This document shows, in pieces, positions 25,772 through 34,761 of a stretch of DNA of 57,384 nucleotides; positions within the stretch are counted from its first letter, which is position 1, and every line of letters starts with the position of its first letter. Made by a program: the position numbers and the translations under genes. This DNA comes from Candidatus Crickella merdequi (GTDB lineage: Bacteria; Bacillota; Clostridia; Peptostreptococcales; Anaerovoracaceae): assembly GCA_018064645.1 (NCBI GenBank), contig JAGHUT010000020.1, forward strand, positions 1-57,384, given 5' to 3'. The notes under the pieces were generated by a model, which did no database searches, was not told where the DNA came from, and saw only the letters and a list, made by a program, of their open reading frames with translations.

Positions 25772-25902
25772 GCTGAACCTATGGAAATTCATTGATTATA
25801 GATATTAGCGACGGTCTTACGCAGTTGATAGAATCATTGCAGGACCTTATCGCTTTGTCGTTGTGGGAGTGAGGGCGAAGCCGGGCCCGAAAGGAGGCTT
25901 TA

Positions 25903-26817
25903 ATGAAGCCGTATATCAGTAATATTCAGAGATTCTCTGTGGATGATGGGCCGGGAATCAGAACAACAGTCTTCCTTAAAGGCTGCAATTTGCGTTGCCT
26001 CTGGTGCCATAATCCTGAATGTATAGATCCCGGGATCACACTTCAGCTCATAAGACAATCGTGTACTCTGTGCGGCAAATGCGCTTCCAAATGCCAGCAT
26101 GGTGTTCATTCGTTCAAAATGGAGACGGGGACGCACAGGATGGACCGTGCCAGCTGCGTGGCGTGCGGTGAGTGCGTCTATTATTGTCCGGCGAGTGCGC
26201 TGTCGCTTATCGGCAAAAAGTGGGAGCCGGCAGATCTTGTGGCTGTGCTTCTTAAGGACTGGCGCTACTTTGGAGAAGATGGAGGCGTGACCATTTCCGG
26301 TGGAGAGCCGATGCTGTACCCGGATTACGTGGCAGCTGTGGCGTCACTTCTTAAAGATGAAGATAATGATGTCTGCATCGATACGGCAGGCTGTGTGCCG
26401 TTCGAGTCCTTCGAAAAAGTCATGCCTTATGTCGACCACTTCCTCTACGATGTAAAGATATGGACTGAATCGAAGCACATTGAAGCGACAGGCGTGTCCA
26501 ACAAGCTGATACTGGAGAACCTTCGCAAGCTCTGCGAGGCTGGTGCTTCGGTGATTATTCGCACGCCTGTGATAATGGAATGGAATGGAGGTTTGGCGGA
26601 ATTTGACGAAATTTCACGATTTCTCTCGAATCTTCACGATTCCGGACACGGCGTAGATTTGATTCAGCTGCTGCCGTACCACGCATATGGTGTAGGCAAG
26701 TATGACAACATCGGTAAAGTCAATCAGATTAAAGACCACACACCGCCGACAGACGAATTAATGGAGCAGGCCCTTCAGAAGTATTTGGAGAAGGGGCTGC
26801 CTGCGAGAATCAAGTGA
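25903..26817 (+). CDS. Glycyl radical enzyme activase (radical SAM)
   Basis: A 304-residue radical SAM activating enzyme. The cluster motif is C28-x3-C32-x2-C35 (GCNLRCLWCHNPE). Between it and the SAM-binding GGVTISGGEPML (about residue 126) is a ferredoxin-like insert with two 4Fe-4S motifs (CTLCGKCASKC, CVACGECVYYC). This insert is typical of activases of glycerol dehydratase, choline lyase and HypD-type enzymes, and is absent in pyruvate formate-lyase activase. It installs the radical on G735 of the enzyme at 22362-24644. The two genes are not adjacent but flank the LysR gene. A terminator follows. Confidence 0.92.
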   Translation: MKPYISNIQRFSVDDGPGIRTTVFLKGCNLRCLWCHNPECIDPGITLQLIRQSCTLCGKCASKCQHGVHSFKMETGTHRMDRASCVACGECVYYCPASALSLIGKKWEPADLVAVLLKDWRYFGEDGGVTISGGEPMLYPDYVAAVASLLKDEDNDVCIDTAGCVPFESFEKVMPYVDHFLYDVKIWTESKHIEATGVSNKLILENLRKLCEAGASVIIRTPVIMEWNGGLAEFDEISRFLSNLHDSGHGVDLIQLLPYHAYGVGKYDNIGKVNQIKDHTPPTDELMEQALQKYLEKGLPARIK

Positions 26818-26822
26818 TACAA

Positions 26823-26850
26823 AAAACCACGCTTCGCAGCGTGGTTTTTG
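26823..26850 (+). terminator. Terminator after the activase
   Basis: AAACCACGC-TTCGCA-GCGTGGTTT followed by TTG and preceded by A-run. Confidence 0.85.
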
Positions 26851-26890
26851 TGTATAATCAAAGTATCTTAAACTGAAGGGGACGACCACT

Positions 26891-27790
26891 ATGAGATTCT
26901 ACACTTTACTTATCAACAACGAAGAGAAGGTCGCTGTCTCCGCTGACGGCGGCAACACCATCTATACAATGGAGTCGCTCATCTACGATTTCAAAGACAT
27001 GAACGAACTGATCATGGGCATGAACGACGAGATGATGGATGAGCTTAAGAAGAACCTGGCTGTAATCGCTGAGGGCGAGCGTCAGGCAATGGCTCAGCCG
27101 GTCAAGGAATATAGAATGCTGGCGCCAATCGTAAGACCTCGCCAGGATGTTATCTGCCTCGGCATCAACTACGCGGCCCACGCCATCGAGTCAGGCAAAT
27201 TCCATAACGAAGCCTTTGGCGGCGACAGACCTTATACGATCTATTTTTCGAAGAGGGTTAACCGCGCAGTTGGACCAGAGGAGCCAATCCAGGGACACTT
27301 CGACATCGTTGACAGCCTCGACTATGAGGTAGAACTGGGCGTAGTTCTCAAGGATGACACCTACGGCGTCAACGCCGAAGAAGCAATGGACCACATCTTT
27401 GGATATACGATTATCAACGACATTTCGGCGAGAAATCTCCAGACACGCCACAAGCAGTGGTATCTGGGCAAGAGCCTTGATGGCTTCACACCTATCGGCC
27501 CATGCATCGTAACACCGGACGAAATCGGCGATGCAGAGAATCTTGCCATCACAAGCCGCATCAACGGCGAGCTCCGCCAGAACAGCAACACAAGCCTGAT
27601 GATTCAGACAGTCGGCGGTGCAATTGCAGACCTGGCAGCAGGCATGACACTTCAGGCAGGCACACTTATTGCAACGGGAACACCAGCCGGCGTAGCCATG
27701 GGCATGGAGCCACCGCAGTTTCTTAAGGCAGGAGATGTGGTAACTTGCGAAATAGAAGGAATTGGTGTGCTGGAAAATGTTGTTTTTTAA
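26891..27790 (+). CDS. Fumarylacetoacetate hydrolase-family protein
   Basis: A 299-residue FAH-superfamily enzyme. After an N-terminal lid of about 80 residues, the catalytic domain shows the metal ligands in DYEVELGVVL (about 138-147) and the Asp of GYTIINDISARN (about 178), then the GKSLDGFTPIGPC segment. Family members hydrolyse or decarboxylate acylpyruvates and 2-keto acids. In this neighbourhood it may process a keto acid made by the glycyl radical enzyme pathway, but the terminator between them means separate transcription. The start at 26891 follows AAGGGGAC. Confidence 0.85.
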   Translation: MRFYTLLINNEEKVAVSADGGNTIYTMESLIYDFKDMNELIMGMNDEMMDELKKNLAVIAEGERQAMAQPVKEYRMLAPIVRPRQDVICLGINYAAHAIESGKFHNEAFGGDRPYTIYFSKRVNRAVGPEEPIQGHFDIVDSLDYEVELGVVLKDDTYGVNAEEAMDHIFGYTIINDISARNLQTRHKQWYLGKSLDGFTPIGPCIVTPDEIGDAENLAITSRINGELRQNSNTSLMIQTVGGAIADLAAGMTLQAGTLIATGTPAGVAMGMEPPQFLKAGDVVTCEIEGIGVLENVVF

Positions 27791-28286
27791 GGAAATTCAA
27801 ACAGAGAGACTGACTCTTCGAGGTCCAAGACTGGACGACGCTGAGGCAATATATAAGGAACTTGGCTGCAACCCTGCAATCACCCGGTACACCGGTTGGA
27901 ATCCATACACATCCATCGAAGCGACTCAGGCGGTGCTCTCGGAGAACATAGCAGAGAACGAGTCTTCAGGGCTAAAAGGCTTCTCCTGGGTTATCGAGGC
28001 AGACGGCAAGCTTGCGGGTACAGTCGGCGCATATGATTATTCATCAGAAGACAACTCAATTGAGCTTGGATATTCAATCATTGAATCTCAGTGGGGCAAA
28101 GGCTATGCAAGTGAAGCCGCCTGCGCAACGACAGACTGGCTTCTTACAGTAAATGGAATCGATGCGGTTAAGGCTTGGGTTGACGCAGATAATGCAGCGT
28201 CAGTCAGAGTGCTTCAGAGAGCGGGAATGACAGAAACCGGCGAAGAAGATCAGCGCAAATACTACGAGATAAGAAAGAGACCATAA
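27777..28286 (+). CDS. GNAT acetyltransferase (RimJ/RimL-like)
   Basis: A 169-residue acetyltransferase. The opening pattern TERLTLRGPRLDDAEAIYKEL is that of the RimJ/RimL branch (GNAT type 3), and the acetyl-CoA loop is QWGKGYASEAACA near residue 112. Targets include protein N-termini, small amines or antibiotics; none can be assigned. The start lies 14 bases inside the FAH gene, so translation is coupled. The preceding FAH-family gene and the small membrane-protein gene ten bases downstream complete a three-gene unit. Confidence 0.85.
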   Translation: MLFFKEIQTERLTLRGPRLDDAEAIYKELGCNPAITRYTGWNPYTSIEATQAVLSENIAENESSGLKGFSWVIEADGKLAGTVGAYDYSSEDNSIELGYSIIESQWGKGYASEAACATTDWLLTVNGIDAVKAWVDADNAASVRVLQRAGMTETGEEDQRKYYEIRKRP

Positions 28287-28296
28287 GGAGGACGAC

Positions 28297-28689
28297 ATGG
28301 GCGAGGCATTAACAAGCCTTTTTGGCGGCAAAAGCGAAGCGGCATCACAGGGCGTAGGCAAGGTCAACTGGGAGAGCCTGATGCCAAGCGCAATCACAGA
28401 GAAATGGCATGAATTCACACACGATGTACTGCTGAGAGTAGTGATTATTCTCATTCTCGTAGTACTGGTGCTGACACTTTTCGACTCACTGAGACGCGCA
28501 ATCAAAGGACTGGACATCGCAGCCTTCGGAGGACTTTTCCTCTGGATGGGTAGCAAAATTCCTGACATCATCCTCATCCGCGAACTGATCAAGCCAATGT
28601 ATATCATCGGCCTGGCGCTAGTGGCTGTGGGAATAGTGATTTTCATATTGAAGTGCATAATCAGCGGGCGCAGGAACAAACAACAATAG
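28297..28689 (+). CDS. Small hypothetical membrane protein
   Basis: A 130-residue protein with three hydrophobic segments, near residues 48-65 (VIILILVVLVLTLF), 72-92 and 102-122. The N-terminal 45 residues are polar. I recognise no family. It follows the acetyltransferase by ten bases with a GGAGG site and is probably co-transcribed. A REP-like palindrome begins at its last base. Confidence 0.7.
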   Translation: MGEALTSLFGGKSEAASQGVGKVNWESLMPSAITEKWHEFTHDVLLRVVIILILVVLVLTLFDSLRRAIKGLDIAAFGGLFLWMGSKIPDIILIRELIKPMYIIGLALVAVGIVIFILKCIISGRRNKQQ

Positions 28690-28783
28690 GGGGGGACGGT
28701 CCTCTCGTACCAAATGGTACAGAGAGGACACGACACTGAAATGAGACAGCTTCGAGAGAGGCTGTCTCTCTTTTGTTCTTACC
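28689..28783 (+). repeat. REP-like palindrome, copy 2
   Basis: Starts with the G of the TAG stop codon of the preceding gene: GGGGGGGACGGTCCTC, then GTACC-AAAT-GGTAC and a GAGAGGACACGAC half. A second hairpin, GAGACAGC-TTCG...GCTGTCTC, with a T-run follows and matches the one after copy 3 at 32658, so the mobile unit may be about 90 bases and also act as a terminator. Confidence 0.75.
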
Positions 28784-28901
28784 AAATTTGCCAATTGTAA
28801 GAAATAATGATATAAAGTGTGAATTGCAGATTGTGTCATCAGTTAATATAATATAATCGCAGGGTGTGCATGTTGGGTACGGCGAATTTGAGGAGGATTA
28901 A

Positions 28902-29465
28902 ATGGACTATATTCAGGACGCTCTTATCGAGGCGTTAGAACATAAGAACTTAGACAAGATTACCGTCAAGGAGATCTGCGACAAGGCGAATATCAGCCGA
29001 CAGACACTGTACTATCATTACGGGTCGCTGGGGGATGTTTTTATATCGTGGTATGACGAGACCATTACCGAGAGGCTCGTCGAGAAGGACACGTATCTCA
29101 ACTGGGTTGAGGGTTTCAGAGAGGTACTGCAGACATGTACAGATCACAGGAACGTGATTACGAATGTCTACAAATCATCACTCAAAGAAGATTTCATCAG
29201 AGCTATCGATGCGGTCGGCAGAAGATATGTCTCCAAGGCTGTAGATGACGTGTCCAACAATCTTGGAATTCCGATTCTGCAGGTTGACAAAGAGTTTATG
29301 GTGGACTTCTATATGCATGTTTTTCTGGGCTTCACCATCGAGCACATTGCCCAGGGAATGGTTCAGGACCCGGAGTACATTACATCAAGATGCGCTCTGA
29401 TGATGAATTCGTCAATAACTCTTAGAGAGCAGGTCTTCTTCGAATCATATACTAAGAAAAAATAA
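28902..29465 (+). CDS. TetR/AcrR-family regulator
   Basis: A 187-residue TetR-type protein. The HTH is in residues 1-45 with KITVKEICDKANISRQTLYY. The ligand domain that follows is divergent, with a C-terminal helix pair typical of the family TetR_C found in dihydroxyacetone kinase-type regulators. It is encoded immediately before the pilus operon on the same strand, with 180 bases between, and may control pilus phase or expression. GAGGAGG precedes the ATG. Confidence 0.82.
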   Translation: MDYIQDALIEALEHKNLDKITVKEICDKANISRQTLYYHYGSLGDVFISWYDETITERLVEKDTYLNWVEGFREVLQTCTDHRNVITNVYKSSLKEDFIRAIDAVGRRYVSKAVDDVSNNLGIPILQVDKEFMVDFYMHVFLGFTIEHIAQGMVQDPEYITSRCALMMNSSITLREQVFFESYTKKK

Positions 29466-29646
29466 GAGCTTTCGGGCGAAGGGTAAGGCAAATGCGACAG
29501 CATTTGTCTTTTTTTGACAAAACCCTGTAAATGTAAAAACAAACAGCAATAAAGATAAGCACTTTTTGAAAACATTATAAGTTTACGCGAGAAGGGAGAC
29601 ATGGAATAATAAGCAGGCAATTTTGAATAAAAAAAGAGGAGATGAG

Positions 29647-30900
29647 ATGGAAAGAACTAAACACATAGGCATAGCGATAATGCTTGCGGTGATAAGCATT
29701 ATTTTTTGTGCGGTCAGCTTCACCTATGCTGATGATGCGAACCGCTATTGGGGATACACCAGACCAGAACTGTACCGCGAGGGCGGCACAGTCGGCGGTC
29801 ATTTCGAATACGAAGGCTATCCGATCTTCGTGGTTAAGGTAGATGAGAACGGTGAAGCGGCTGGCGAGGAGCAGGTTGCTTACTGCTTCAATCTGCTTAA
29901 GGGTGCACCTAGTGCAACATGGACATCCAAGGCAGAGCGCAACTATTACACCAGAGTGGCCGGATCAGGCGACATCTACCTGAATTACGCCAGCAACAAG
30001 AAGCTGACAGCAGACGTTGAAAGGAAGTTGCTGAACGTGCTGTACAAAGGATTCCCTAACAATGGAACAGGAATCCAGGAGAAGTACAGCCTGAACGAGG
30101 AGCAGTTCAGATACATCACTCAGGATGCGGTGTGGCATTACACCGATGAAGGTCCGGCAACACTTTCAACCGGAACTACCCAGATGAAAGCAGCATATCT
30201 GGAGCTGATTAATGAAGATGATGCCTATCTTGCCGCTGAGGAGCAGCGCGGAGAGAAGCTTACTCTGGAGTTCTTCATATCAGATTCAGACAGGAAGCAG
30301 AACCTGATCGGAACGACATTCAAGACAGTACCTGAAATCGAGAATCCGGGGGCGGAAGATGGACCTGGCAATCCGCAAGGCCCCGATGGAGACGATGACA
30401 AAGATAAACCGGAAACAGATGACGGCAGGCTTACCATAAGCAAGACTGTAACAGGAAATGCAGGCGACAGGAATGAAATATTTATTTTTCAGATTGTTCT
30501 GACTGACAAAGATGGTAAGAGCATCAGTGGAACTTTTAATTCAAAGACCCAGGATGGGACTGCTGGAACTGTAACCTTCAGCAATGGTTCAGCGACTATT
30601 AATCTAGCTCACGGAGAATCATTTGAGATCGAAGCCCTGCCTCATGAGTACGAATATTCGGTAAAAGAAATCGTAGATGATAAAGCGGGGTATGTAACAT
30701 ACATAAACGGCGTTCAGGACTCTGACAGGGGTACGGAAGGCGAAGGTACTGAAGTAAGCCTTGCCTACGAGAATCACAAAGACGCAATAATAGACACTGG
30801 AATATCCGGCGGACTGACAGGAGTGCTTGCAGCAATGATGATTCTCGAAGGCGTTCTGGTATTTCTGATAATAAGAGAAAGAAGAAAAGTAAAGAGATAG
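29647..30900 (+). CDS. Thioester-domain pilus tip protein (TQXA/Cna-B) with sorting signal
   Basis: A 417-residue secreted, wall-sorted protein. A signal peptide ends near residue 28. The TQXA thioester domain follows: the Cys is C80 (VAYCFN) and its partner Gln is Q159 in YITQDAVWHY, which together form an internal Cys-Gln thioester able to bond covalently to host amines. After a Pro/Gly/Asp linker (about 255-285) comes one Cna-B/FctA-like domain (TISKTVTGNAGDRNEIF). The sorting signal at 381-417 is IIDTG, a hydrophobic helix and a basic tail. It is probably the pilus tip adhesin. ATG at 29647 is preceded by AGAGGAG; an upstream TTG has no site. Confidence 0.88.
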   Translation: MERTKHIGIAIMLAVISIIFCAVSFTYADDANRYWGYTRPELYREGGTVGGHFEYEGYPIFVVKVDENGEAAGEEQVAYCFNLLKGAPSATWTSKAERNYYTRVAGSGDIYLNYASNKKLTADVERKLLNVLYKGFPNNGTGIQEKYSLNEEQFRYITQDAVWHYTDEGPATLSTGTTQMKAAYLELINEDDAYLAAEEQRGEKLTLEFFISDSDRKQNLIGTTFKTVPEIENPGAEDGPGNPQGPDGDDDKDKPETDDGRLTISKTVTGNAGDRNEIFIFQIVLTDKDGKSISGTFNSKTQDGTAGTVTFSNGSATINLAHGESFEIEALPHEYEYSVKEIVDDKAGYVTYINGVQDSDRGTEGEGTEVSLAYENHKDAIIDTGISGGLTGVLAAMMILEGVLVFLIIRERRKVKR

Positions 30901-30911
30901 AGGAGTTAACA

Positions 30912-31919
30912 ATGAGAAAAAAATTAATAGCAATTATCGTAACAGTAATTTTGGCGTTTGGTTCAGTAAGCGTGTTTGCAGACACAGGTAACTGTGCAGA
31001 CAACAAAGAGCTGGATTTCGCCAAAGTATATAAACTGGCTAATGAGGGAACAGTGAGCCCAGCGGAGAATTTTACATTTAAAATCGAAAAAGTTGGCGTA
31101 ACCAACTCGAGCGTAACGAAGGACCAGATGCCTTCTTTCGCCAAGGATACTTTTACAATCTCCCACGGCGCAGCTTCAGCAGCTGCCGGCAAAGGCACAT
31201 CCGTATCAACTAAAATCGCTCTCCCTGAGTTCACAAGAGTTGGTGAGTACACTTACAGAATCACCGAAGTTGCAGGCGACACAGCGGGTGTACAGTACAA
31301 CGCACAGAGCGTGCTCCTCAAGATTACAGTAACTAACTGTGCAGCAGGAACTAACGATCTGGACAGAACAGTATCAATGAAGCTTGAGGGCGGCGATGAG
31401 ACTAAGGTTGATTCAGTTGTTAACACATACAGCGCAGGAAGACTCCTCGTTACGAAGGATGTAGAGGGAATCTTCGGAGACCGTAACGAGAACTTCAAGA
31501 TGGCAGTGACTTTCAAGGCGCCAGCAGGCAAGAAGGTTATGAGCGATATTACATACTCAGACAACGGAACTGATAAGACTGTAGACAAGGCCGCGCTCAA
31601 TTCCGCAGATGCGACAGTAACTGTAGACATCGATCTCAAGGACGGTGAGACAGTAGAGTTCAAGAACATCCCATACGGAGTCGAGTATCAGGTTAAGGAA
31701 GCTGACTACTCAAGCATGGGATATGCAACAAGATATGACTGCTCAGACGACAGAGATACAAAGACAGTGGATTCAGAGGAGTCAACAGTAACAGTAATCA
31801 ACAGCAAGGGCGGCACAGTGGATACAGGTGTTCTCTGGACAGTAACTCCATATGTAATCGCACTTCTTCTCGCCGGAGCACTTACAGCAGTAGTAATTCG
31901 CCGCAGAAGAATGAACTAG
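30912..31919 (+). CDS. FctA-like major pilin with sorting signal
   Basis: A 335-residue pilin. Signal peptide residues 1-24; two Ig-like domains of the Spy0128/FctA kind follow. Domain 1 (about 30-180) begins DFAKVYKLANEG and contains the conserved Glu strand FTRVGEYTYRITEV. Domain 2 (about 180-300) begins GRLLVTKDVEGIFGDRNENF and contains YQVKEADYS. Lys and Asn/Glu positions suit intramolecular isopeptide bonds. The sorting motif is VDTG (303-306) followed by a membrane helix and an Arg-rich tail, matching the DTG of the tip protein. It is the likely shaft subunit polymerised by the sortase encoded next. Confidence 0.88.
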   Translation: MRKKLIAIIVTVILAFGSVSVFADTGNCADNKELDFAKVYKLANEGTVSPAENFTFKIEKVGVTNSSVTKDQMPSFAKDTFTISHGAASAAAGKGTSVSTKIALPEFTRVGEYTYRITEVAGDTAGVQYNAQSVLLKITVTNCAAGTNDLDRTVSMKLEGGDETKVDSVVNTYSAGRLLVTKDVEGIFGDRNENFKMAVTFKAPAGKKVMSDITYSDNGTDKTVDKAALNSADATVTVDIDLKDGETVEFKNIPYGVEYQVKEADYSSMGYATRYDCSDDRDTKTVDSEESTVTVINSKGGTVDTGVLWTVTPYVIALLLAGALTAVVIRRRRMN

Positions 31920-31920
31920 C

Positions 31921-32658
31921 ATGTCATCGATGAAGAAAAGTAAGCGAAAAAAGAAAGACAGAATAATCGATACTGTACTTGTTGTCGTCATAATTCTCCT
32001 TGTGGCAGGCACAGCCGCATCCCTGTTTCTCAAGCTGCAGGCTTCAAACGACCTTAAGAATGAGAACGAAACAGTAGCAGAGAACAGGGACGATTTCGAT
32101 AAATTACGTGCAATCAACCCGGATGTCGTTGCATGGATCACAATCGACAATACCAGCATCGACTTCCCCGTGCTTCAGACCACAAATAACAGCAAGTACC
32201 TGAACACAAACGTGTACGGCGAACCGGCTGTAAGCGGCGCCATCTTCATGGATTACAGATGCAGCGCCGACCTGAGTGACCAGTACACCCTTATATACGG
32301 TCACCACATGAGAGACGGCAACATGTTCTCAAATATTGATAAGTTCAAGAATGAAAAATTCTTTGAATCTTATAGAACTGGTTCTTTTAATCTCCCAATG
32401 TCGCAATACGAGTTAAGAACCTTAAGTTATCTGGAAGCAGACTGCAGAGATGCAGACTTCTATGAACCGGAACGATGGACTAAAGACAACTTGCAGAGTC
32501 TAATGAGTACTATTCTCGCAAAATCCATACACTTCAGTCCCGAAACAGCAGCGCTTGTCGAGCAAGACCCGAAGTGCAAAATAATTGTTCTTTCCACTTG
32601 CACTGCTCACGATGAGAATCTGCGCAGCGTCCTGGTTCTAGTCGCTTCCGAAAAATAG
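31921..32658 (+). CDS. Class B-like sortase, probable pilus polymerase
   Basis: A 245-residue membrane-anchored transpeptidase. A basic start and one helix (about 15-36) anchor it; the catalytic domain has the His in LIYGHHMRDG (128/129), the Cys in VLSTCTAHDE (C227) and the Arg eight residues on (R235). Spacing and the GHHM...STC...R pattern are those of class B sortases, some of which assemble FctA-type pili. Its substrates are presumably the two upstream proteins with (I/V)DTG motifs. It starts one base after the pilin stop. No signal-peptidase-like SipA chaperone gene is present. Confidence 0.88.
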   Translation: MSSMKKSKRKKKDRIIDTVLVVVIILLVAGTAASLFLKLQASNDLKNENETVAENRDDFDKLRAINPDVVAWITIDNTSIDFPVLQTTNNSKYLNTNVYGEPAVSGAIFMDYRCSADLSDQYTLIYGHHMRDGNMFSNIDKFKNEKFFESYRTGSFNLPMSQYELRTLSYLEADCRDADFYEPERWTKDNLQSLMSTILAKSIHFSPETAALVEQDPKCKIIVLSTCTAHDENLRSVLVLVASEK

Positions 32659-32740
32659 GGGGACGGTCCTCTCGTACCAAATGGTACAGAGAGGACCCGA
32701 CTCTGAAACGAAGCAGCTTCGAAAGAAGCTGTTTTTGTTG
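32658..32740 (+). repeat. REP-like palindrome, copy 3
   Basis: Starts at the last base of the sortase TAG codon: GGGGGACGGTCCTCTC, GTACC-AAAT-GGTAC, GAGAGGACCCGAC. It is followed by a second hairpin AAGCAGCTTCGAAAGAAGCT with T-run. Nearly identical to copy 2, and in the same orientation, so the pilus block (28.7-32.7 kb) is bracketed by direct copies. Confidence 0.75.
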
Positions 32741-32832
32741 TGAGAATATATTGACAGAACTACTGCGCAGAACCATACTATAACGATTTAATAACGAACT
32801 GAACGGCGGATAGGGGTGCGAAAGGAGTTGTT

Positions 32833-33400
32833 ATGTACGAATATGTAGCGGATAAGGAATTCTGCGGGAAAGCCTATAGTATCTGTGCCGACACAGTAAA
32901 TCAGCTTGTGCAGGAACTAAAAAATACGACATTAAGTCGTATATGATGGTGGGTGGAAGCACCAAAAGAAAAAATGGGGATACTGTCAGGATTCCAAGTC
33001 TGTCATTTCGACAAGAAAGAAAAGGATTGTTAGAGGGAGTAATATTGAAGTAAGCATTGATATTTGCTTGATTAAGAAAGCCCCTTTCGGCCGTTGGTAT
33101 AGGTTGATTCACAAGAAGAATCAAACATATCAATTTGGTCAGTGGTGTTGGGAAATGACACCTTCGCTTAATGAGATTGAATACAAAGCGGATTATCTTA
33201 AAGAGAATGGACTATGGCAGGAATTGCGAAGTGTCTATCTAGAAAAGAAAAATATGTACCTCACCCGAAATGATTACAATCATCCATCATACATCTGTTA
33301 TGTGGAAGCAGTAAATGAGGTGTATAACAAACACGCGCGAGGAGGAATTGTGATTGCGGGTAGCTTTCCAGTAGATAGCCATACACATTATATTAGATAG
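32833..33400 (+). pseudogene. Degraded nucleotidyltransferase-like gene
   Basis: Pieces of one protein are scattered over two or three frames. The start MYEYVADKEFCGKAYSIC is open to a stop at about 32945, with a ribosome site GAAAGGAG. A second-frame segment near 32943-32980 reads VGGSTKRKNGDTV, like the GSSxRN motif of nucleotidyltransferase-fold proteins. The third piece, 33068-33400, reads KADYLKENGLWQELRSVYLEKK and is recognisable as the C-terminus of a clostridial family of such proteins found in defence and mobile contexts. Several frameshifts and a probable deletion separate the parts, so it cannot give a full protein. Confidence 0.6.
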
Positions 33401-33559
33401 CGTTCTGTCGGCAAACACCGACAAAGCAAGTCGCAGAACTTGCTGGATTTGATATGGATAATTAACGATTTGTTGTATAATCAAGACAGTAAATTATCGA
33501 GGGGACATGATGAGAATAGTTTGCTGTATTAGTGTAAGAATGGAAATGATATACGAATA

Positions 33560-33622
33560 GACACAGTAGTTTTGCTGTGTCTGTTTTTTGTATATAAGAA
33601 AACCCCGTGTTCGACACGGGGT
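33560..33622 (+). terminator. Two tandem terminators in the 33.4-33.9 kb gap
   Basis: GACACAG-TAGTTTTG-CTGTGTC followed by TGTTTTTTG (33560-33590), and ACCCCGTGT-TCG-ACACGGGGT followed by AGTTTTTTTT (33602-33632). Apart from these, the 33401-33888 interval has no gene I can support; it ends with the panC leader. Confidence 0.75.
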
Positions 33623-33888
33623 AGTTTTTTTTACCGCGCCTTCACCAAATATTCTCTTGCGCCCACCTCCGGTTAGTGCTATATTCACCTTGCGGATGGT
33701 ACTCGCACGAGACTATACCCTTAATCACACAAAAGAATACAGTTGGTTAATGGCATCCGTTTAGTGTACTCGCAATGGGGCGAGGGGACAATCGGGTGTT
33801 TTTTAGTTAGTGGCGCGTGGCGATGGGAGCATGGCGGCGGGGTTGCTGGCGGAAGGCACCGAATACATTAAACACGGAGGACATGATT

Positions 33889-34737
33889 ATGATTATTGCA
33901 ACTACTATCAAGGAAGTTAGAGAGCAGGTAGCGGCCTGGAAGAGAGAGGGCCTGACTGTTGGTCTGGTGCCAACTATGGGATATCTCCACGAGGGTCATG
34001 CGAGCCTGGTGGATGCGTCGGTTAAGGCGTGTGACAGAACTGTGGCGTCTGTTTTCGTTAATCCTACTCAGTTTGCGCCGGGCGAGGACCTGGAGGCGTA
34101 TCCAAGGGATTTCGAGAGAGACTGCAGAATTCTCACTGAGCACGGATGCGATATGGTTTTCCATCCTGCGGTTAGCGAGATGTACTACGAGGACGCTGCT
34201 ACTTTTGTTGAGATTCAGTCAGAGATGCCTAAGCAGCTCTGCGGCCAGACAAGACCTACACATTTCAAGGGTGTTACAACGGTTGTTGCTAAGCTGTTCA
34301 ACATTTGCACACCTGATAAGGCTTTCTTCGGGGAAAAAGACGCTCAGCAGCTTGCTGTCATCAGGCGCATGGTTCGCGACCTTGCTTTCGGTATCGAGAT
34401 CGTAGGCTGCCCAATTGTCAGAGAAGAGGATGGACTTGCAAAATCTTCCAGAAACACTTACCTGAATCCTGAGGAGAGACAGGCTGCGCTTTGTCTGTCT
34501 AAGGCGATTTTTGCAGGCAAGGCTATGGCTGAGGCTGGCGAGAAAAATGCCGATGCTATTGTTGCGGCCATGACTGAGATCGTTAAGGCTGAGCCTATGG
34601 CTGTTATCGACTACATCAGCGCTGTTGACGGAGTGACTATGATGCCTGTAACAGAGATCAAGGGCAATACACTTTTTGCAATGGCAGTGTATATCGGCAA
34701 GACAAGACTTATTGATAATTTCAGCGTTGAGGCATAG
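33889..34737 (+). CDS. panC: Pantothenate synthetase
   Basis: A 282-residue enzyme that joins pantoate and beta-alanine with ATP to make pantothenate, the coenzyme A precursor. Signatures are PTMGYLHEGHASLV near residue 28, holding the HIGH-like ATP motif, SVFVNPTQFAPGED near 58, the FKGVTTVVAKLF segment near 126, FGEKDAQQ near 147 and the KMSKS-like LAKSSRNTYL near 182. Length is normal. GGAGG lies eight bases before the ATG at 33889; an ATG six bases earlier is too close to it. panB and panD are not nearby, so the gene may serve salvage of pantoate or the pathway is split. Confidence 0.95.
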   Translation: MIIATTIKEVREQVAAWKREGLTVGLVPTMGYLHEGHASLVDASVKACDRTVASVFVNPTQFAPGEDLEAYPRDFERDCRILTEHGCDMVFHPAVSEMYYEDAATFVEIQSEMPKQLCGQTRPTHFKGVTTVVAKLFNICTPDKAFFGEKDAQQLAVIRRMVRDLAFGIEIVGCPIVREEDGLAKSSRNTYLNPEERQAALCLSKAIFAGKAMAEAGEKNADAIVAAMTEIVKAEPMAVIDYISAVDGVTMMPVTEIKGNTLFAMAVYIGKTRLIDNFSVEA

Positions 34738-34761
34738 CTGGGTGCAAATGGAGGTGCGACT

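Noticed and set aside
33630-33888. Riboswitch or T-box in the leader of panC
   Set aside because: The interval has GC-rich repeats but none of the conserved blocks of known leaders, and no hairpin overlaps the panC ribosome site.
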